Assembly: GCA_031277855.1 (NCBI GenBank)
Contig: JAITLO010000006.1
Coordinates: forward strand, 80,212 to 144,211
Reading direction: 5' to 3'
Source: Acidovorax sp.
GTDB lineage: Bacteria > Pseudomonadota > Gammaproteobacteria > Burkholderiales > Burkholderiaceae_C
DNA: 64,000 nucleotides
In this document: positions 63,689 through 64,000 of the stretch, piece by piece
Layout of the letters: each line of letters begins with the position of its first letter
Numbering within the stretch: position 1 is the stretch's first letter
Notes under the pieces: generated by a model
The model's input: only the letters and a program-made list of their open reading frames with translations
Database searches by the model: none
Told to the model about the DNA's origin: nothing
Translations under genes and position numbers: made by a program

Positions 63689-64000
63689 CGCCGGCAAGAA
63701 GGTCTCGGGAATCAAGCGCCACATTGCGGTAGACACCCAAGGGCTGCCGCATGCCGTTGCGGTGACCACAGCACAAGTGACGGATCGCAAAGGGGCGTTG
63801 CTGGCGCTGCAGCGTTGCAAAGCTGGCCTGGGTCAGGTGCAAGCACTGCTGTGTGACAGCGGCTATGTGGGCAAGCCGTTCGCACAGGCAGTGCAAGACA
63901 TTCTGGGCGGGCACGTTGGAGTGCAAATTGCCAAGCGCAGCGACCTGCATACGTTCAAGGTGCTACCCCAGCGCTGGGTGGTCGAGCGTAGCTTTGCGTG
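63570..64000 (+). CDS. IS5-family transposase, catalytic frame, 3' end missing
   Basis: Reading from TTA 63570 gives LKNQVGVARGKLGRNASSAF, then LIVDAQSVKNTDTAALKGYD, LLCDSGYVGKPFAQ and finally WVVERSFA at the window edge. These are the first and second Asp and the Glu region of the DDE catalytic core. There is no start codon at the junction, consistent with a frameshift fusion to the first frame. Confidence 0.85.

Larger units (their letters stand above)
63268..64000 (+). mobile_element. IS5-family insertion sequence, right end beyond the window
   Basis: The left end is probably near 63268 (GAGCCTGTTTACGATCTC, like the terminal repeats of this IS group). It carries a transposase in two frames. 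The right end, the full inverted repeats and any target duplication cannot be seen. It lies 36 bases after repeat copy 9. Confidence 0.85.

Overview
The window is a high-GC betaproteobacterial chromosome segment, most likely Comamonadaceae and Comamonas-like. The evidence is the phenol gene cluster, whose layout matches the aph cluster I recall from Comamonas testosteroni, together with orphan Bug/TctC binding proteins, dispersed repeats of a type I associate with this family, and Burkholderiales-type gene neighbourhoods (murU, pepP, purEK-sua5). Names rest on motif reading; no database search was run.

Left part (1-14.7 kb): the end of a chemoreceptor, SlyD, an aldo/keto reductase divergent from a LysR regulator, a class I glutamine amidotransferase, a ribosome hibernation factor, a CsaA-like protein, a Bug binding protein, two membrane proteins, gap and tkt, then murU coupled to a gene of unknown function.

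Catabolic island (14.7-35.6 kb): a complete route from phenol to pyruvate and acetyl-CoA. Regulators aphS (GntR) and aphR (sigma-54 activator of the DmpR/XylR type) point left. A sigma-54 promoter with two DmpR/XylR-like upstream sites drives aphKLMNOP (multicomponent phenol hydroxylase), aphQ (ferredoxin) and aphB (catechol 2,3-dioxygenase), followed by an outer-membrane channel and a GlcG/HbpS-like protein. aphT (LysR) is divergent from the lower pathway aphC-E-F-G-[chemoreceptor]-H-[Bug protein]-I, followed by a TauE/SafE permease. The semialdehyde hydrolase (dmpD type) is absent, so only the dehydrogenase/oxalocrotonate branch is encoded. The in-operon chemoreceptor has no periplasmic domain and appears to carry a four-helix-bundle-like module at its C-terminus.

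Right part (35.9-64 kb): pepP, a CPBP protease, pyruvate kinase, a PAP2 phosphatase, class II fructose-bisphosphate aldolase, an acyl-CoA ligase, an MTA/SAH nucleosidase, an RND efflux operon with a divergent TetR regulator, CorA, then a leftward block of purE-purK-sua5-dacB-tsaB-rimI-uracil-DNA-glycosylase-like (purine synthesis, tRNA t6A and cell wall). An ABC-2 exporter pair, a CnoX-like thioredoxin and the start of an IS5-family insertion sequence complete it.

Two dispersed repeat families run through the window. One is a 100-140 bp GC-rich element found nine times, almost always flush with a stop codon in one orientation and sometimes supplying that stop codon. The other is a shorter ATAGCT-containing element found five times.
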